Positions 29,825 to 39,884 of a stretch of 64,000 nucleotides of DNA are shown piece by piece. A program made the position numbers and the translations under genes. The notes under the pieces are model-generated. The model was not told where the DNA came from. It searched no databases and worked only from the letters and a program-made list of their open reading frames with translations. Origin of the DNA: Acidimicrobium ferrooxidans DSM 10331 (GTDB lineage Bacteria > Actinomycetota > Acidimicrobiia > Acidimicrobiales > Ilumatobacteraceae); NCBI GenBank assembly GCA_945900735.1, contig CAMDJX010000001.1, positions 1 through 64,000 on the forward strand, written 5' to 3'. The first letter of the stretch is position 1, and each line of letters starts with the position of its first letter.

Positions 29825-30231
29825 TGGGTATCCGTAAACCCGGCGTCTTGTTTCTTTGCGTGCATAATGCTGGACGTTCACAAATGGCCGCAGGGTTCAT
29901 GCGCCAAATTTCTGATATCGCCGTTTTTTCTGGTGGGTCTGAGCCAGCCAGTTCCTTAAATCCCGCAGCGGTGGAAGCGATGCATGAAAAGGGTATTGAC
30001 GTTTCTCAGTATGTTCCCCAGCGATGGACGATGGAGCTTTTGGAATCAGTCGACGTGGTCGTCACCATGGGTTGCGGCGACGAATGTCCTTTCATCCCAG
30101 GCAAAAAATACATTGACTGGCCGCTTACTGATCCAGCCGGTCAAGGTTTAGAAATGGTGCGCGGCGTACGAGACGAAATAGAGCAAAAGGTGAAGTTGCT
30201 CGCTGCCGAGTTATTGAACGATCAGCGGTAA
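29824..30231 (+). CDS. arsC: Arsenate reductase (LMW-PTP-like ArsC)
   Basis: VLFLCVHNAGRSQMAAGFM P-loop; WPLTDPAG; TAATG overlap with the MIP gene. Confidence 0.92.
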   Translation: MGIRKPGVLFLCVHNAGRSQMAAGFMRQISDIAVFSGGSEPASSLNPAAVEAMHEKGIDVSQYVPQRWTMELLESVDVVVTMGCGDECPFIPGKKYIDWPLTDPAGQGLEMVRGVRDEIEQKVKLLAAELLNDQR

Positions 30232-31139
30232 GCGTCAAACAGCTCAGTAATTGCTTTTGCTTGGCCACCGCTCGTCGATGACATCACTGCAATTGGCAGC
30301 ACTCCCTTGTCTGACCATTTTGCGAGTTGCTCGCGCACTGCTGCTGCGCTTCCCGATGCCGTACAGTCGCGCAGCCATCGATCGCTCATAACTTTTTGCA
30401 GTGATTGCGCAAGTTCTTCCTTTGGAACAGTTTCTAAAATGATTTCTGCTGCGTTCATTTCATCTTCGTAACCTGCCTGGCGCCAGTAATTACGGTAATT
30501 GGGCAAGGAGATATAGCCAGTTAATGTCTTTTTGTGGATCGCAAGCGCGGCCTCTTCGTCGTCGCTGATCACCGTTGGAATCATGTTCGCCATGAAAAAG
30601 TCGGATCTGCGTTCGTTTGGAACCAAGCCAACTTGCCGTGAGATATCAGACAGCGAAGCATTCGCCCAAATGGCTCCTTCCGCAATATCGACAGACAATG
30701 CCAACATCTTGTCGCGCAACGCCGCAAGGTAGACGGGGGGAAGCTCTCCACTAAATCTCGAATTTTGGCGCATCGCTGCAACGTAGTCAGACATGTCAGA
30801 GAGAGGCTTGCCGGTTGTGACTCCAAGTCGTTGGACAACTGGAGCGTGGCTCACGCCCAGTCCAATCCCAAAGCGGCCACCAGATATCTCGTGAATGTGT
30901 GCTGCGGTGTTGGACATCTCGACGGGGTGGTTGTAGTACACAGGTTGAATCGAAGTCCAGAACCTAATGGTGGAAGTGGCGTGGGCGAGCGAAGTGCACA
31001 ACCCCAGCGTTGCGCCGAGGCTTGGGCACGCAAGCCCCGCAAAACCGCGGGACTCGGACTCTTGGGCAAGCTGCAAAATAGCGGACCGTTTCGTTGGGGT
31101 AGCAACGATTGAGATTGCTGGGAGCGAGTATGAATTCAT
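30222..31139 (-). CDS. Luciferase-like (LLM, probably F420-dependent) oxidoreductase
   Basis: HIHEISGGRFGIGLGVSHAPVVQRLGV; NHPVEMSNTAAH. Confidence 0.85.
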   Translation of the reverse strand: MNSYSLPAISIVATPTKRSAILQLAQESESRGFAGLACPSLGATLGLCTSLAHATSTIRFWTSIQPVYYNHPVEMSNTAAHIHEISGGRFGIGLGVSHAPVVQRLGVTTGKPLSDMSDYVAAMRQNSRFSGELPPVYLAALRDKMLALSVDIAEGAIWANASLSDISRQVGLVPNERRSDFFMANMIPTVISDDEEAALAIHKKTLTGYISLPNYRNYWRQAGYEDEMNAAEIILETVPKEELAQSLQKVMSDRWLRDCTASGSAAAVREQLAKWSDKGVLPIAVMSSTSGGQAKAITELFDAYR

Positions 31140-31183
31140 GGTGTGGTGAAACTCCTTCGCCGTCTACCGTATACAACGTGAAC

Positions 31184-32350
31184 ATGCTGAGGGTCGCTAT
31201 GGTCAGCCCTTACAGCGTTTCTATTCCAGGCGGCGTGCAGGCACAAGTGATGGGCTTGGCACGCGAGCTGCGCCGTATCGGACACGAGGTGCGTGTGCTT
31301 GCTCCCTGCGATGGCCCACCACCCGAACCGTTCGTTACGCCGTTAGGCAAGAGTCTGCCAACAGCAGCCAATGGTTCGGTTGCTCCGCTTGCGCCGGATC
31401 CATCTGCGGCGTTGCGCACCATTCGTGCGCTGAACGACGAAGCCTTTGACATCATTCATTTACACGAACCAATTGCACCCGGGCCAACTGCGACTGCATT
31501 ACTGCTGCAGTTAGCACCGACGGTGGGAACGTTCCATGCCGCGGGAGACTCCAGTTCCTATCGCGTACTGAATAAAACTGCGCGGTGGGCAGCAGACCAA
31601 CTCAGTACGCGTGTTGCGGTGTCGGATTCTGCAAAAGAGCTGGCACACCGCTATCTCGGCGGTGATTACACCGTTTTGTTTAACGGCATCGAGACAGAGC
31701 GTTACCGACGTCCGGCAGTGGAACGAAGTGTCGAGCCAACTGTGTTTTTTGTTGGGCGCCATGAGCCACGCAAGGGCCTAGAAGTTTTGCTTGAAGCAAT
31801 GTCGGAGTTGCCGGCCAATGTTCGGCTTTGGGTTGCCTCTGACGGTGAGAGCATCGACGCACTTAAGGAACGCTTCCGAAACGACCTGAGAATTGAGTGG
31901 CTCGGTCGAATATCGGAAGAAGACAAGTTGGATCGTCTCGCACAGTGCACAGTATTTTGCGCGCCTTCACTTCGCGGCGAATCATTTGGGATCGTGTTGT
32001 TGGAGGCAATGGCAGCTGGTGCTGCACTTGTAGCCAGCGGCATTGATGGCTATGTCAACGTTGCCACAAATGAAAAGGATTCGCTATTGGTTCCACCCGG
32101 CGACGTGCAACATCTTGCAGACGCCATCAACAAAGTGATTATCGATGGCCAGTTGCGCGCCGAGTTGATTAAACATGGTCATCTGCGGGCAGAGCAATTC
32201 TCAATGAGTCTTCTCGCCGAAAAGTATGTCGATATCTATCGAACGTTGCTTGAATCCGAAGCATCCAACGAACTACAAGTTCGACCAAACCGTTTCGTCT
32301 CCATGTTCCCCGATCGGCTGCTTCGCAGGCCTTGGTCTAGCCGCCCGTAA
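31184..32350 (+). CDS. pimA: GT4 glycosyltransferase, PimA-like phosphatidylinositol mannosyltransferase
   Basis: RVAMVSPYSVSIPGGVQAQVMGLARELRRIGHEVRVLAP; GTFHAAGDSS; FVGRHEPRKGLEVLLEAM; ESFGIVLLEAMAAGAALVAS. Confidence 0.87.
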   Translation: MLRVAMVSPYSVSIPGGVQAQVMGLARELRRIGHEVRVLAPCDGPPPEPFVTPLGKSLPTAANGSVAPLAPDPSAALRTIRALNDEAFDIIHLHEPIAPGPTATALLLQLAPTVGTFHAAGDSSSYRVLNKTARWAADQLSTRVAVSDSAKELAHRYLGGDYTVLFNGIETERYRRPAVERSVEPTVFFVGRHEPRKGLEVLLEAMSELPANVRLWVASDGESIDALKERFRNDLRIEWLGRISEEDKLDRLAQCTVFCAPSLRGESFGIVLLEAMAAGAALVASGIDGYVNVATNEKDSLLVPPGDVQHLADAINKVIIDGQLRAELIKHGHLRAEQFSMSLLAEKYVDIYRTLLESEASNELQVRPNRFVSMFPDRLLRRPWSSRP

Positions 32351-32368
32351 CCAACACATTTGCTGACA

Positions 32369-32374
32369 TAGACT
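32369..32374 (+). promoter_or_regulatory. Candidate -10 box of lemA (leaderless)
   Basis: TAGACT 6 nt before ATG 32381. Confidence 0.45.
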
Positions 32375-32380
32375 GAGCGC

Positions 32381-32932
32381 ATGAACCTGGTCATTGTGGT
32401 CGTTGTTGTTGCTGTCATAGCCTTGATCGTTGGTGGTATCTACAACCAATTGGTGCGTCGACGCAATGAGGTTGACAACGCTTGGTCGCAAATTGATGTC
32501 CAGCTGAAGCGAAGGCTCGATCTGATCCCCAACCTGGTGGAAACGGTCAAGGGTTATGCCGCCCACGAAAAGACTGCTCTCGAGGCAGTGATTTCGGCCC
32601 GAAATTCCGCGATGTCCACCGGTGCCTCTCCACATGAACAAGCTGCTGCGGACAATGCGGTTAGTTCGGCATTACGCCAGTTGTTTGCATTGTCCGAGGC
32701 CTACCCGGATTTGAAGGCGAATCAAGGCTTCGTGTCTTTGCAAGATGAATTATCGAACACGGAAAGTCGCATTGCCTATGCGCGACAGTTCTATGGCGAT
32801 GCAGTTGAAACCTACAACACGGCAATCCAGAAATTTCCAGCCGTTTTCGTTGCATCTGTGTTTAAGTTCTCTGAACGCGAATTCTTCGCTGCCGAAGAAG
32901 CGGCCCGCAGTGTCCCCGAAGTCAAGTTTTAA
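32381..32932 (+). CDS. lemA: LemA family protein
   Basis: YNQLVRRRNEVDNAWSQIDVQLKRRLDLIPNLVETVKGYAAHEK. Confidence 0.94.
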   Translation: MNLVIVVVVVAVIALIVGGIYNQLVRRRNEVDNAWSQIDVQLKRRLDLIPNLVETVKGYAAHEKTALEAVISARNSAMSTGASPHEQAAADNAVSSALRQLFALSEAYPDLKANQGFVSLQDELSNTESRIAYARQFYGDAVETYNTAIQKFPAVFVASVFKFSEREFFAAEEAARSVPEVKF

Positions 32933-32941
32933 GGACTCCCG

Positions 32942-33847
32942 ATGAACGATTTAATCGCGGCAAACAAGCGTCGAACATTTTTTTTGCTCTTTGGTTTCGT
33001 AGTGATAACGCTGCTCGTCGGCGTGTCAGTTGGTTCACTGATCGGCAACGGCACAACCGGAACACTGATAGCACTCGTGATCGCCGCAGTGATGGCGTTC
33101 AGTTCATACTGGAAATCCGACAAAATCGCGCTTGCTGTCAGCCGGGCACACCCAGCAGATGAGCAGGAGTATCGACGCCTGCACAACCTTGTAGAGGGTC
33201 TGTGCATCGCAGGAGGCTTGCCAAAACCAAAGGTGTACATCATTCAAGACGATGCACCGAACGCTTTTGCAACTGGACGTAATCCAAAGAACGCCGCTAT
33301 TGCAGTAACCACCGGTTTGCTTCATGTCATGAATCGTGTCGAGCTTGAGGGTGTGGTTGCGCACGAGTTATCGCACATCAAGAACTATGACATTTTGGTT
33401 TCAACGTTGGCCGTGACGCTTGTTGGAACCATCGCAATTGTCACAGATTTAACTTTGCGAATGATGTGGTGGAACGGTGGGCGAGTGGCCCGCAGTGGCG
33501 ACCGCAACGACCGCAACAACCCTCTGGCTTTAATTGGATTGGTGCTGTTATTGCTTGCTCCGATCCTTGCCAAAGTGATGCAGGCGGCAGTGAGTCGACG
33601 TCGCGAAACCTTGGCGGATGTATCTGCCGTCCGCATGACAAGATATCCGCCCGGATTGATCTCGGCACTGGAAAAACTTCAAGCGGATAACACGGTTACT
33701 CATTCCGCCAGCATGGCTACGGCTCATCTGTGGATCGAGCAGCCGATGTCAGGTGTGAAAGACGCGGGCAGGTTGGGTATGTGGCATAAACTTTTCAATA
33801 CCCACCCACCACTTGCCGAGCGAATTGCATTGCTCAGGGAGATGTAA
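32942..33847 (+). CDS. htpX: Zinc metalloprotease HtpX-like
   Basis: VVAHELSHIKNYDI HEXXH-type motif; RRETLADVSAV. Confidence 0.92.
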   Translation: MNDLIAANKRRTFFLLFGFVVITLLVGVSVGSLIGNGTTGTLIALVIAAVMAFSSYWKSDKIALAVSRAHPADEQEYRRLHNLVEGLCIAGGLPKPKVYIIQDDAPNAFATGRNPKNAAIAVTTGLLHVMNRVELEGVVAHELSHIKNYDILVSTLAVTLVGTIAIVTDLTLRMMWWNGGRVARSGDRNDRNNPLALIGLVLLLLAPILAKVMQAAVSRRRETLADVSAVRMTRYPPGLISALEKLQADNTVTHSASMATAHLWIEQPMSGVKDAGRLGMWHKLFNTHPPLAERIALLREM

Positions 33848-33852
33848 ACACC

Positions 33853-34899
33853 ATGAAGTCACGTCGCATCATTGCAGTAGGCCTTTCAATTTCAGCGCTC
33901 GCAGTGCTTGCGGCATGTAGCGGTTCGTCTTCTTCTAGCGAGTCCAGCGGTCCTGTCGATACCGAAGTAACCGAAACCACAGTCGGTGTAGTCGTCGACC
34001 CACTCACGGGGCTGCCAAACCAAGACGCATCCACGCTTGACCGTCCGGCAATGGTGGTGAAGATCGATAATCACCCATCGGCTCGCCCGCAGTTGGGCAT
34101 TAACCAAGCCGACATTATTTTTGAAGAAAACGTCGAAAAGCTCACCCGCTACGCGGCGGTATTTCATAGCGAAGGTTCCGACCCCGTCGGCCCAATTCGC
34201 AGTGGTCGTTTCCAAGACATCAACCTTGTGGGTTCGTTGAACAAGCCGCTATTCGTTTGGAGCGGTGGTAACGAAAAGGTCTCGGCAGCCATCAAAGACT
34301 CCGACCTCGTCGACTTGAGCTACACAGTTGCAAATAAAGATGGCGGTTTTGCGCGCGACAGCGAACGTTCTGCACCACACAACCTGATTGCAGAAACAAC
34401 CAAACTGTGGACGCTGGCTCCGGAGGGCGCGTCGGCACCGCAGCAGCAGTTTGCCTACCGCTCGGCTAGCGATGCCAATGCGTCAACCTCAAAAGATGTT
34501 GCGGGTGTAAAGGTTTCAATGGACGGCGTCAAAGTCCAGTGGGATTGGGATAAGACGACCAAAGAATTCCTACGAATTCAGGACGGCACCCCAGTTGTAG
34601 ACACTGAAGACATTCCATTGGCGGTGCCAAACGTTGTTGTGCTCGAGGTTGAATACAGCAATAACTACAGCCCCACCTCAAAAACATTGGGTGGCGGCAA
34701 GGCGTTTGTTTTCACAAATGGAGTGGTCTACGAGGGCACATGGTCGCGTAAGACACGCCTAGAACCGTTTACCTTGAAGGACTCTGCAGGCGCGGAAATC
34801 AAATTGACCCCGGGTCAAACCTTTGTGGAAGTGGCCCGCGCAACCAAGACAGCAATCGTGCCAGTCGGCACAAGCCCCGACGACGTCAAGTTCCTTTAA
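33853..34899 (+). CDS. DUF3048-type lipoprotein
   Basis: Lipobox LAVLAACSG; LTGLPNQDASTLDRPAMVVKIDNHPSARPQLGINQADIIFEE; VGPIRSGRFQD. Confidence 0.88.
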   Translation: MKSRRIIAVGLSISALAVLAACSGSSSSSESSGPVDTEVTETTVGVVVDPLTGLPNQDASTLDRPAMVVKIDNHPSARPQLGINQADIIFEENVEKLTRYAAVFHSEGSDPVGPIRSGRFQDINLVGSLNKPLFVWSGGNEKVSAAIKDSDLVDLSYTVANKDGGFARDSERSAPHNLIAETTKLWTLAPEGASAPQQQFAYRSASDANASTSKDVAGVKVSMDGVKVQWDWDKTTKEFLRIQDGTPVVDTEDIPLAVPNVVVLEVEYSNNYSPTSKTLGGGKAFVFTNGVVYEGTWSRKTRLEPFTLKDSAGAEIKLTPGQTFVEVARATKTAIVPVGTSPDDVKFL

Positions 34900-34947
34900 T
34901 CAGAGATAATCCGTGGCTCGCTTATAGGGCGAGACATTTTCGGTCGG

Positions 34948-34953
34948 TACGCT
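34948..34953 (+). promoter_or_regulatory. Candidate -10 box of pdxS (leaderless)
   Basis: TACGCT 6 nt before ATG 34960. Confidence 0.4.
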
Positions 34954-34959
34954 AAAAGC

Positions 34960-35856
34960 ATGACGAAAAACGCAGCATCCGGCGCAACGGGTTCCATGAA
35001 TATCAAACGCGGTTTGGCAGAAATGCTCAAAGGCGGAGTGATCATGGACGTTGTAACACCTCTACAAGCAAAAATTGCCGAGGATGCTGGTGCGATAGCG
35101 GTAATGGCTCTCGAACGCGTTCCGGCAGACATTCGTCGCGATGGTGGAGTCGCCCGCATGAGCGACCCAGAGATGATCGAAGGCATTAAGGCAGTTGTCT
35201 CCATCCCCGTAATGGCAAAAGCGCGCATTGGTCATTTTGTCGAAGCACAAATTCTTGAAGCGCTCGGCGTCGACTTCATCGACGAATCCGAAGTACTTAC
35301 CCCAGCCGACGAAACTCATCACATCGATAAGTTCGCATTCACTCCGCCCTTCGTGTGTGGTGCCACAAACTTGGGCGAGGCGCTCAGGCGTATCAGCGAA
35401 GGCGCAGCACTTATTCGCTCGAAAGGCGAAGCAGGAACCGGCAACGTTGTAGAAGCCGTTCGACACTTGCGCAACATTTTGGGAGATATTCGCAAAATCA
35501 CTCAAGCCGACAATGCCGAATTATTTGATTGGGCAAAGAAACTGGGCGCACCGTTGCCGCTCGTTCAAGAGATACAGCAAACCGGCAAACTGCAAGTTCC
35601 TCTATTCTGCGCAGGAGGCATCGCAACACCAGCCGATGCGGCTCTCGCAATGCAACTTGGTGCCGAAGCAGTTTTCGTCGGATCGGGCATCTTCAAGAGC
35701 GATGATCCAGCGCCACGCGCGAAGGCGATCGTTGAAGCAACTGCTCACTTCCGCGACGCGAAAGTACTCGCCAGAGTGAGCCGTAACCTGGGCGCACCGA
35801 TGACAGGCATTGGCATGGACCAGATCAACGAGCGCTACGCCGAGCGTGGCTGGTAG
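34960..35856 (+). CDS. pdxS: Pyridoxal 5'-phosphate synthase subunit PdxS
   Basis: [53 protein letters not shown]. Confidence 0.97.
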   Translation: MTKNAASGATGSMNIKRGLAEMLKGGVIMDVVTPLQAKIAEDAGAIAVMALERVPADIRRDGGVARMSDPEMIEGIKAVVSIPVMAKARIGHFVEAQILEALGVDFIDESEVLTPADETHHIDKFAFTPPFVCGATNLGEALRRISEGAALIRSKGEAGTGNVVEAVRHLRNILGDIRKITQADNAELFDWAKKLGAPLPLVQEIQQTGKLQVPLFCAGGIATPADAALAMQLGAEAVFVGSGIFKSDDPAPRAKAIVEATAHFRDAKVLARVSRNLGAPMTGIGMDQINERYAERGW

Positions 35857-36447
35857 ATGACAAGAGGCCCCGCGGTGGGTCGAACGGTTGGTGTCTTAGC
35901 GTTACAGGGTGCTTTTTTTGCGCATCAAATTGCTTTCGAGTCGCTTGGTCAGCAAACAATCCAAGTGAGAAACGAAGAAGATCTCGGTTTGGTTGACGCT
36001 CTGGTTTTCCCAGGTGGCGAATCAACCGCGATGTCTCATCTATTGCGGACATCTGAAATGTTTGAACCTATTCAGGCACGACTTTCCGAAGGTATGCCGG
36101 CGTTCGGTACCTGTGCAGGAATGATCATGCTGTCAACGGCAGTCATAGACGGACGACACGATCAACGATCATTCGGTGTGATTGACATAGACGTTCAGCG
36201 AAATGCCTATGGGCGTCAGATAGATAGCTTCGAAACCGATATCAACGTAGAAGGCTTGCACGAACCTTTTCATGCTTCGTTTATTCGCGCTCCGCAGGTG
36301 GTTCGCTGCGGTAGCGGCGTAAGCGTCCTTGCCAGCCTTGCCGATAGCCCAATTCTTGTAAAACAGAATTCGGTTATGGTTGCAGCGTTCCATCCGGAAC
36401 TTGGCGTCGATAGTCGAGTTCATGCAATGTTTTTAGAAATGCTGTAG
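35857..36447 (+). CDS. pdxT: Pyridoxal 5'-phosphate synthase glutaminase PdxT
   Basis: GVLALQGAFFAH, FPGGESTAMSHLL, FGTCAGMIML, AAFHPELG. Confidence 0.95.
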   Translation: MTRGPAVGRTVGVLALQGAFFAHQIAFESLGQQTIQVRNEEDLGLVDALVFPGGESTAMSHLLRTSEMFEPIQARLSEGMPAFGTCAGMIMLSTAVIDGRHDQRSFGVIDIDVQRNAYGRQIDSFETDINVEGLHEPFHASFIRAPQVVRCGSGVSVLASLADSPILVKQNSVMVAAFHPELGVDSRVHAMFLEML

Positions 36448-36459
36448 AGAGGATCAGTT

Positions 36460-37212
36460 ATGTCCGGTCATTCCAAATGGGCAACCATCAAGCACAAAAA
36501 AGGCAAGGCGGACAAAGCCCGCGGTAAGACATTTGCAAAACTTTCGCGCCAGTTGGAGGTTGCGGTTCGCGAGGGTGGCGGCCCAGACCCATCATCAAAC
36601 GCATCACTTCGCACCGTCGTGCTCAAAGCCAAGTCCGCACAAATGACTAACGATGCAATCGATCGCGCGATCAAGCGCGGTGCTGGTGTTCAAACTGGTA
36701 GCGCATACGAAAGCATCACCTATGAGGGTTACGCACCAGGTGGTGTTGCGCTTCTAGTTGATGCACTTACAGACAATCGCAATCGAACAGCTTCCGATGT
36801 ACGTCTTGCCTTCAGCAAGTCGGGTGGCGCCATGGCCGAACCAGGAGCAGTTGGTTGGCAATTTTCACGGCGCGGTGTTGTGCTCGTGGGGAAGAATAAA
36901 ACCGAGGAAGACGTGATGATGGTTTCGCTGGATCACGGTGCAGAAGATGTCGTTGATGACGGCGAACACTGGCGTGTGCTGTGCGATCCGCATACTCTGT
37001 TCGATTTGAAGGCTTCTCTCGAACAAGCAGGAATGACAGTTGTTTCAGCTGAGAGCACAATGGTCTCCTCAATGTCGGTTGCGGTAACAGATATTGCTGA
37101 CGCCAAGGCTATTTTGAAGATCATGGATGATCTCGAAGAGAATGATGACGTACAAGATGTATATTCCAATTTTGACATTTCCGACGAGATTTTGAACGAG
37201 GTTGCATCATGA
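36460..37212 (+). CDS. yebC: YebC/PmpR family DNA-binding protein
   Basis: MSGHSKWATIKHKKGKADKARGKTFAKLSRQLEVAVREGG. Confidence 0.96.
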   Translation: MSGHSKWATIKHKKGKADKARGKTFAKLSRQLEVAVREGGGPDPSSNASLRTVVLKAKSAQMTNDAIDRAIKRGAGVQTGSAYESITYEGYAPGGVALLVDALTDNRNRTASDVRLAFSKSGGAMAEPGAVGWQFSRRGVVLVGKNKTEEDVMMVSLDHGAEDVVDDGEHWRVLCDPHTLFDLKASLEQAGMTVVSAESTMVSSMSVAVTDIADAKAILKIMDDLEENDDVQDVYSNFDISDEILNEVAS

Positions 37213-37667
37213 GCATCAAAGTTGGCGACAAGGCCCCTTCATTCGTACTTCCTGGAACTGGCGGCGCGTCGTACACACTCGAACAATTTGCAGGTGCTCC
37301 TCTCGTATTGGTGTTTTATCCAGGCGACAACACGCCAGTGTGCACGAAGCAGCTGAATTGCTACAACGATGAACTTTCGCAGTTCACCGAAGTTGGAGCC
37401 CAAGTTGTTGGCATATCTGCACAGGACGTTTCCAGCCACGACAACTTCTCCCAGAAGCACGGGTTCGGTTTCCCGTTGCTCGCCGATACCGACAAGGCCG
37501 TCGCCAGCGCATACGGGGTGGTGGGCCCACTTGGCTTTCCGCGGCGCAGCGTCTTTGTGATCGACGCCAAGGGCGTAGTTTCCTATGTCCACAGGGCATT
37601 GGCTGGCATAACCTTCAGGCCAGTTTCCGAGCTAGTTGCCGCCGTGGAGTTGGCGAAGAAAGCCTAA
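37209..37667 (+). CDS. bcp: Peroxiredoxin (Bcp/AhpC family)
   Basis: KAPSFVLPGTGG; VFYPGDNTPVCTKQLNCYND. Confidence 0.92.
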   Translation: MSIKVGDKAPSFVLPGTGGASYTLEQFAGAPLVLVFYPGDNTPVCTKQLNCYNDELSQFTEVGAQVVGISAQDVSSHDNFSQKHGFGFPLLADTDKAVASAYGVVGPLGFPRRSVFVIDAKGVVSYVHRALAGITFRPVSELVAAVELAKKA

Positions 37668-37686
37668 ACCTCCACAGCCGAGCAAC

Positions 37687-37692
37687 TAAGAT
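37687..37692 (+). promoter_or_regulatory. Candidate -10 box of ruvC (leaderless)
   Basis: TAAGAT 6 nt before ATG 37699. Confidence 0.4.
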
Positions 37693-37698
37693 GAACAT

Positions 37699-38253
37699 AT
37701 GTTCGCCCCAAAGCCGGATACTCAAAGCCAGTCGGGGTTCGTCGTTCTAGGGGTCGATCCAGGCCTCACTCGATGCGGTTATGCGGCAATTGAAGTTGGC
37801 CAATCTCGTGTGCCCAAACTTCTCCAGATGGGTGTAATGACCACCGCTGTGTCTGACGATTTGCCGGTTCGATTGGCCACGTTGCAAGCCGACTTCGAAA
37901 TTCTGATGGACGAAGTAACGCCGCAAGCAGTTGCTGTCGAGCAGGTCTTCTTCCAGAACAATGTTCGAACGGCAATGGGCGTCGGTCAGGCCAGTGGATT
38001 GGTGCTCGCTATGGCTGCGCGTCGCGGTATCCACGTAGTGCAGTACACACCAAGCCAAGTGAAGAGTGCAGTCACGGGTTCGGGTACCGCAAACAAACTG
38101 CAAGTGCAACAAATGGTGCAGCGTCAGTTGAAGCTTCGGTCCTTGCCTCAGCCTCCCGATGCTGCCGATGCGGCAGCACTTGCGCTTTGTCATCTCGCTG
38201 TTTCTCCAATCCGCCAATCAATTGCGCGAGCCTCAGTGGGAGCCCGTTCATGA
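37699..38253 (+). CDS. ruvC: Holliday junction resolvase RuvC
   Basis: VLGVDPGLTRCGYAAIEV; VEQVFFQNNVRTAMGVGQASGLVL; DAADAAALALCHL. Confidence 0.96.
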   Translation: MFAPKPDTQSQSGFVVLGVDPGLTRCGYAAIEVGQSRVPKLLQMGVMTTAVSDDLPVRLATLQADFEILMDEVTPQAVAVEQVFFQNNVRTAMGVGQASGLVLAMAARRGIHVVQYTPSQVKSAVTGSGTANKLQVQQMVQRQLKLRSLPQPPDAADAAALALCHLAVSPIRQSIARASVGARS

Positions 38254-38843
38254 TCGGTTCGCTTCGTGGAAAAGTTGTTGAGCGCAATAACGACGGAACG
38301 GTATTGCTCGAAGTCGGCGGGGTTGGCTACCTCATTCATGTCACACCACGTACGCTCGCCGAGCTAGAACCAACTAGTGCAGCCTTTGTCTATGTCCACC
38401 ACCACATTCGCGAAGACGCACAAACATTATTTGCGTTTCTCGAGCGAGACGAGCGCCGCAGTTTCGAGATACTCATCGCGACGCATGGCATTGGGCCGTC
38501 AATGGCGATGTCGATACTTGCCACACATTCTCCGCGCGTACTCATCGATATTGTCGCTACGAACGATCTTGCAGCACTCACGATGGTTCCGGGTGTGGGC
38601 CGCAAAACGGCCGAGCGTCTTCTCGTTGAATTGAAAGACCGACTCAATTTGCCGCACATCGACACACCTGAGTCAACTGGAGCAGCTGGGCACTCGGCAG
38701 TAGTGGATGTCCGTGAGGCCCTTACAGGTTTGGGTTATTCGAGCGAAGAAATAAGGGAAGTACTGCGCGAACAATCTGCAACCGACTCTGCCGAGAATAT
38801 GTTGCGCAATGCACTCAACCAGCTGGGGGCCCGCCGTGCGTGA
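38250..38843 (+). CDS. ruvA: Holliday junction DNA helicase RuvA
   Basis: [51 protein letters not shown]. Confidence 0.96.
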   Translation: MIGSLRGKVVERNNDGTVLLEVGGVGYLIHVTPRTLAELEPTSAAFVYVHHHIREDAQTLFAFLERDERRSFEILIATHGIGPSMAMSILATHSPRVLIDIVATNDLAALTMVPGVGRKTAERLLVELKDRLNLPHIDTPESTGAAGHSAVVDVREALTGLGYSSEEIREVLREQSATDSAENMLRNALNQLGARRA

Positions 38844-39864
38844 AGAATATGTTGATCCAGAAATTCGCTCAGGTGAAGAGTTGGATGCCACAGAAGATGG
38901 TGGTTTAAGACCACGAACTCTCGCCGAGTTTGTCGGTCAACGAGAACTGAAGGAACATCTCAACATTGTGCTCGAGGCCGCCAGGCGGCGGGGTCAAGCA
39001 GCCGATCACTTGTTGTTGGCTGGGCCGCCGGGGCTTGGCAAGACGACAATGGCAACCATCGTCGCAATTGAAATGGGTGCACATATTCATGTCACGTCGG
39101 GCCCTGCGCTCGAACGTGCTGGCGATTTAGCTGCAATCCTCACAAAACTAGAACCGAATGACGTGTTGTTCATCGATGAAATACATCGGTTATCTCGCAG
39201 CGTCGAAGAGATCTTGTACCCAGCTATGGAAGATTTTCAGATCGACATTGTTGTTGGCAAAGGTCCTTCTGCATCGTCTATCCGTCTCACGCTTCCAAGA
39301 TTTACGCTGATTGGTGCAACCACCCGTACCGGCATGATTACTGGTCCTCTTCGAGATCGTTTTGGTCTCGTAGCCAGGCTTGATTTCTATGATGACGAAG
39401 AACTCCAGCTCATTGTTCAGCGAGCAGCATCTATTTTGCAGGTGGACATCGATGCGCAGGGAGCAGGAGAAATTGCCCGACGATCACGCGGCACACCACG
39501 TATCGCCAATCGTTTGTTGCGCAGAGTTCGCGATTTTGCAGAAGTGCGTAAGGACGGAACGATCTCTCAGCAAACAGCCAATGAAGCACTCGTCGTTTTC
39601 GGCGTAGACAAACTTGGTCTCGACAAGGTAGACCGAGCGGTACTGGGCGCGCTTTGCCAACAATTCAACGGAGGTCCGGTTGGGCTTTCGACGTTGGCAA
39701 TCAGCGTCAGCGAACAAACCGAAACCATTGAAGATGTATATGAACCTTTCCTTATTCAGCAGGGCTTGCTTGCAAGAACGCCCAGGGGCCGAATAGCGAT
39801 GCCCGCTGCATGGGATCATCTTGGTCTTCCCCGACCAGAACAAGATTCACAACTGTTTTCTTAA
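38836..39864 (+). CDS. ruvB: Holliday junction DNA helicase RuvB
   Basis: [58 protein letters not shown]. Confidence 0.97.
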   Translation: MREEYVDPEIRSGEELDATEDGGLRPRTLAEFVGQRELKEHLNIVLEAARRRGQAADHLLLAGPPGLGKTTMATIVAIEMGAHIHVTSGPALERAGDLAAILTKLEPNDVLFIDEIHRLSRSVEEILYPAMEDFQIDIVVGKGPSASSIRLTLPRFTLIGATTRTGMITGPLRDRFGLVARLDFYDDEELQLIVQRAASILQVDIDAQGAGEIARRSRGTPRIANRLLRRVRDFAEVRKDGTISQQTANEALVVFGVDKLGLDKVDRAVLGALCQQFNGGPVGLSTLAISVSEQTETIEDVYEPFLIQQGLLARTPRGRIAMPAAWDHLGLPRPEQDSQLFS

Positions 39865-39884
39865 CCTGCTCGTACATTTAGATC

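Noticed and set aside
34917-34940. CTCGC-N7-GCGAG hairpin followed by ACATTTT between the DUF3048 gene and pdxS as a terminator
   Set aside because: Only a 5-bp stem and a weak T-run; too weak to call.
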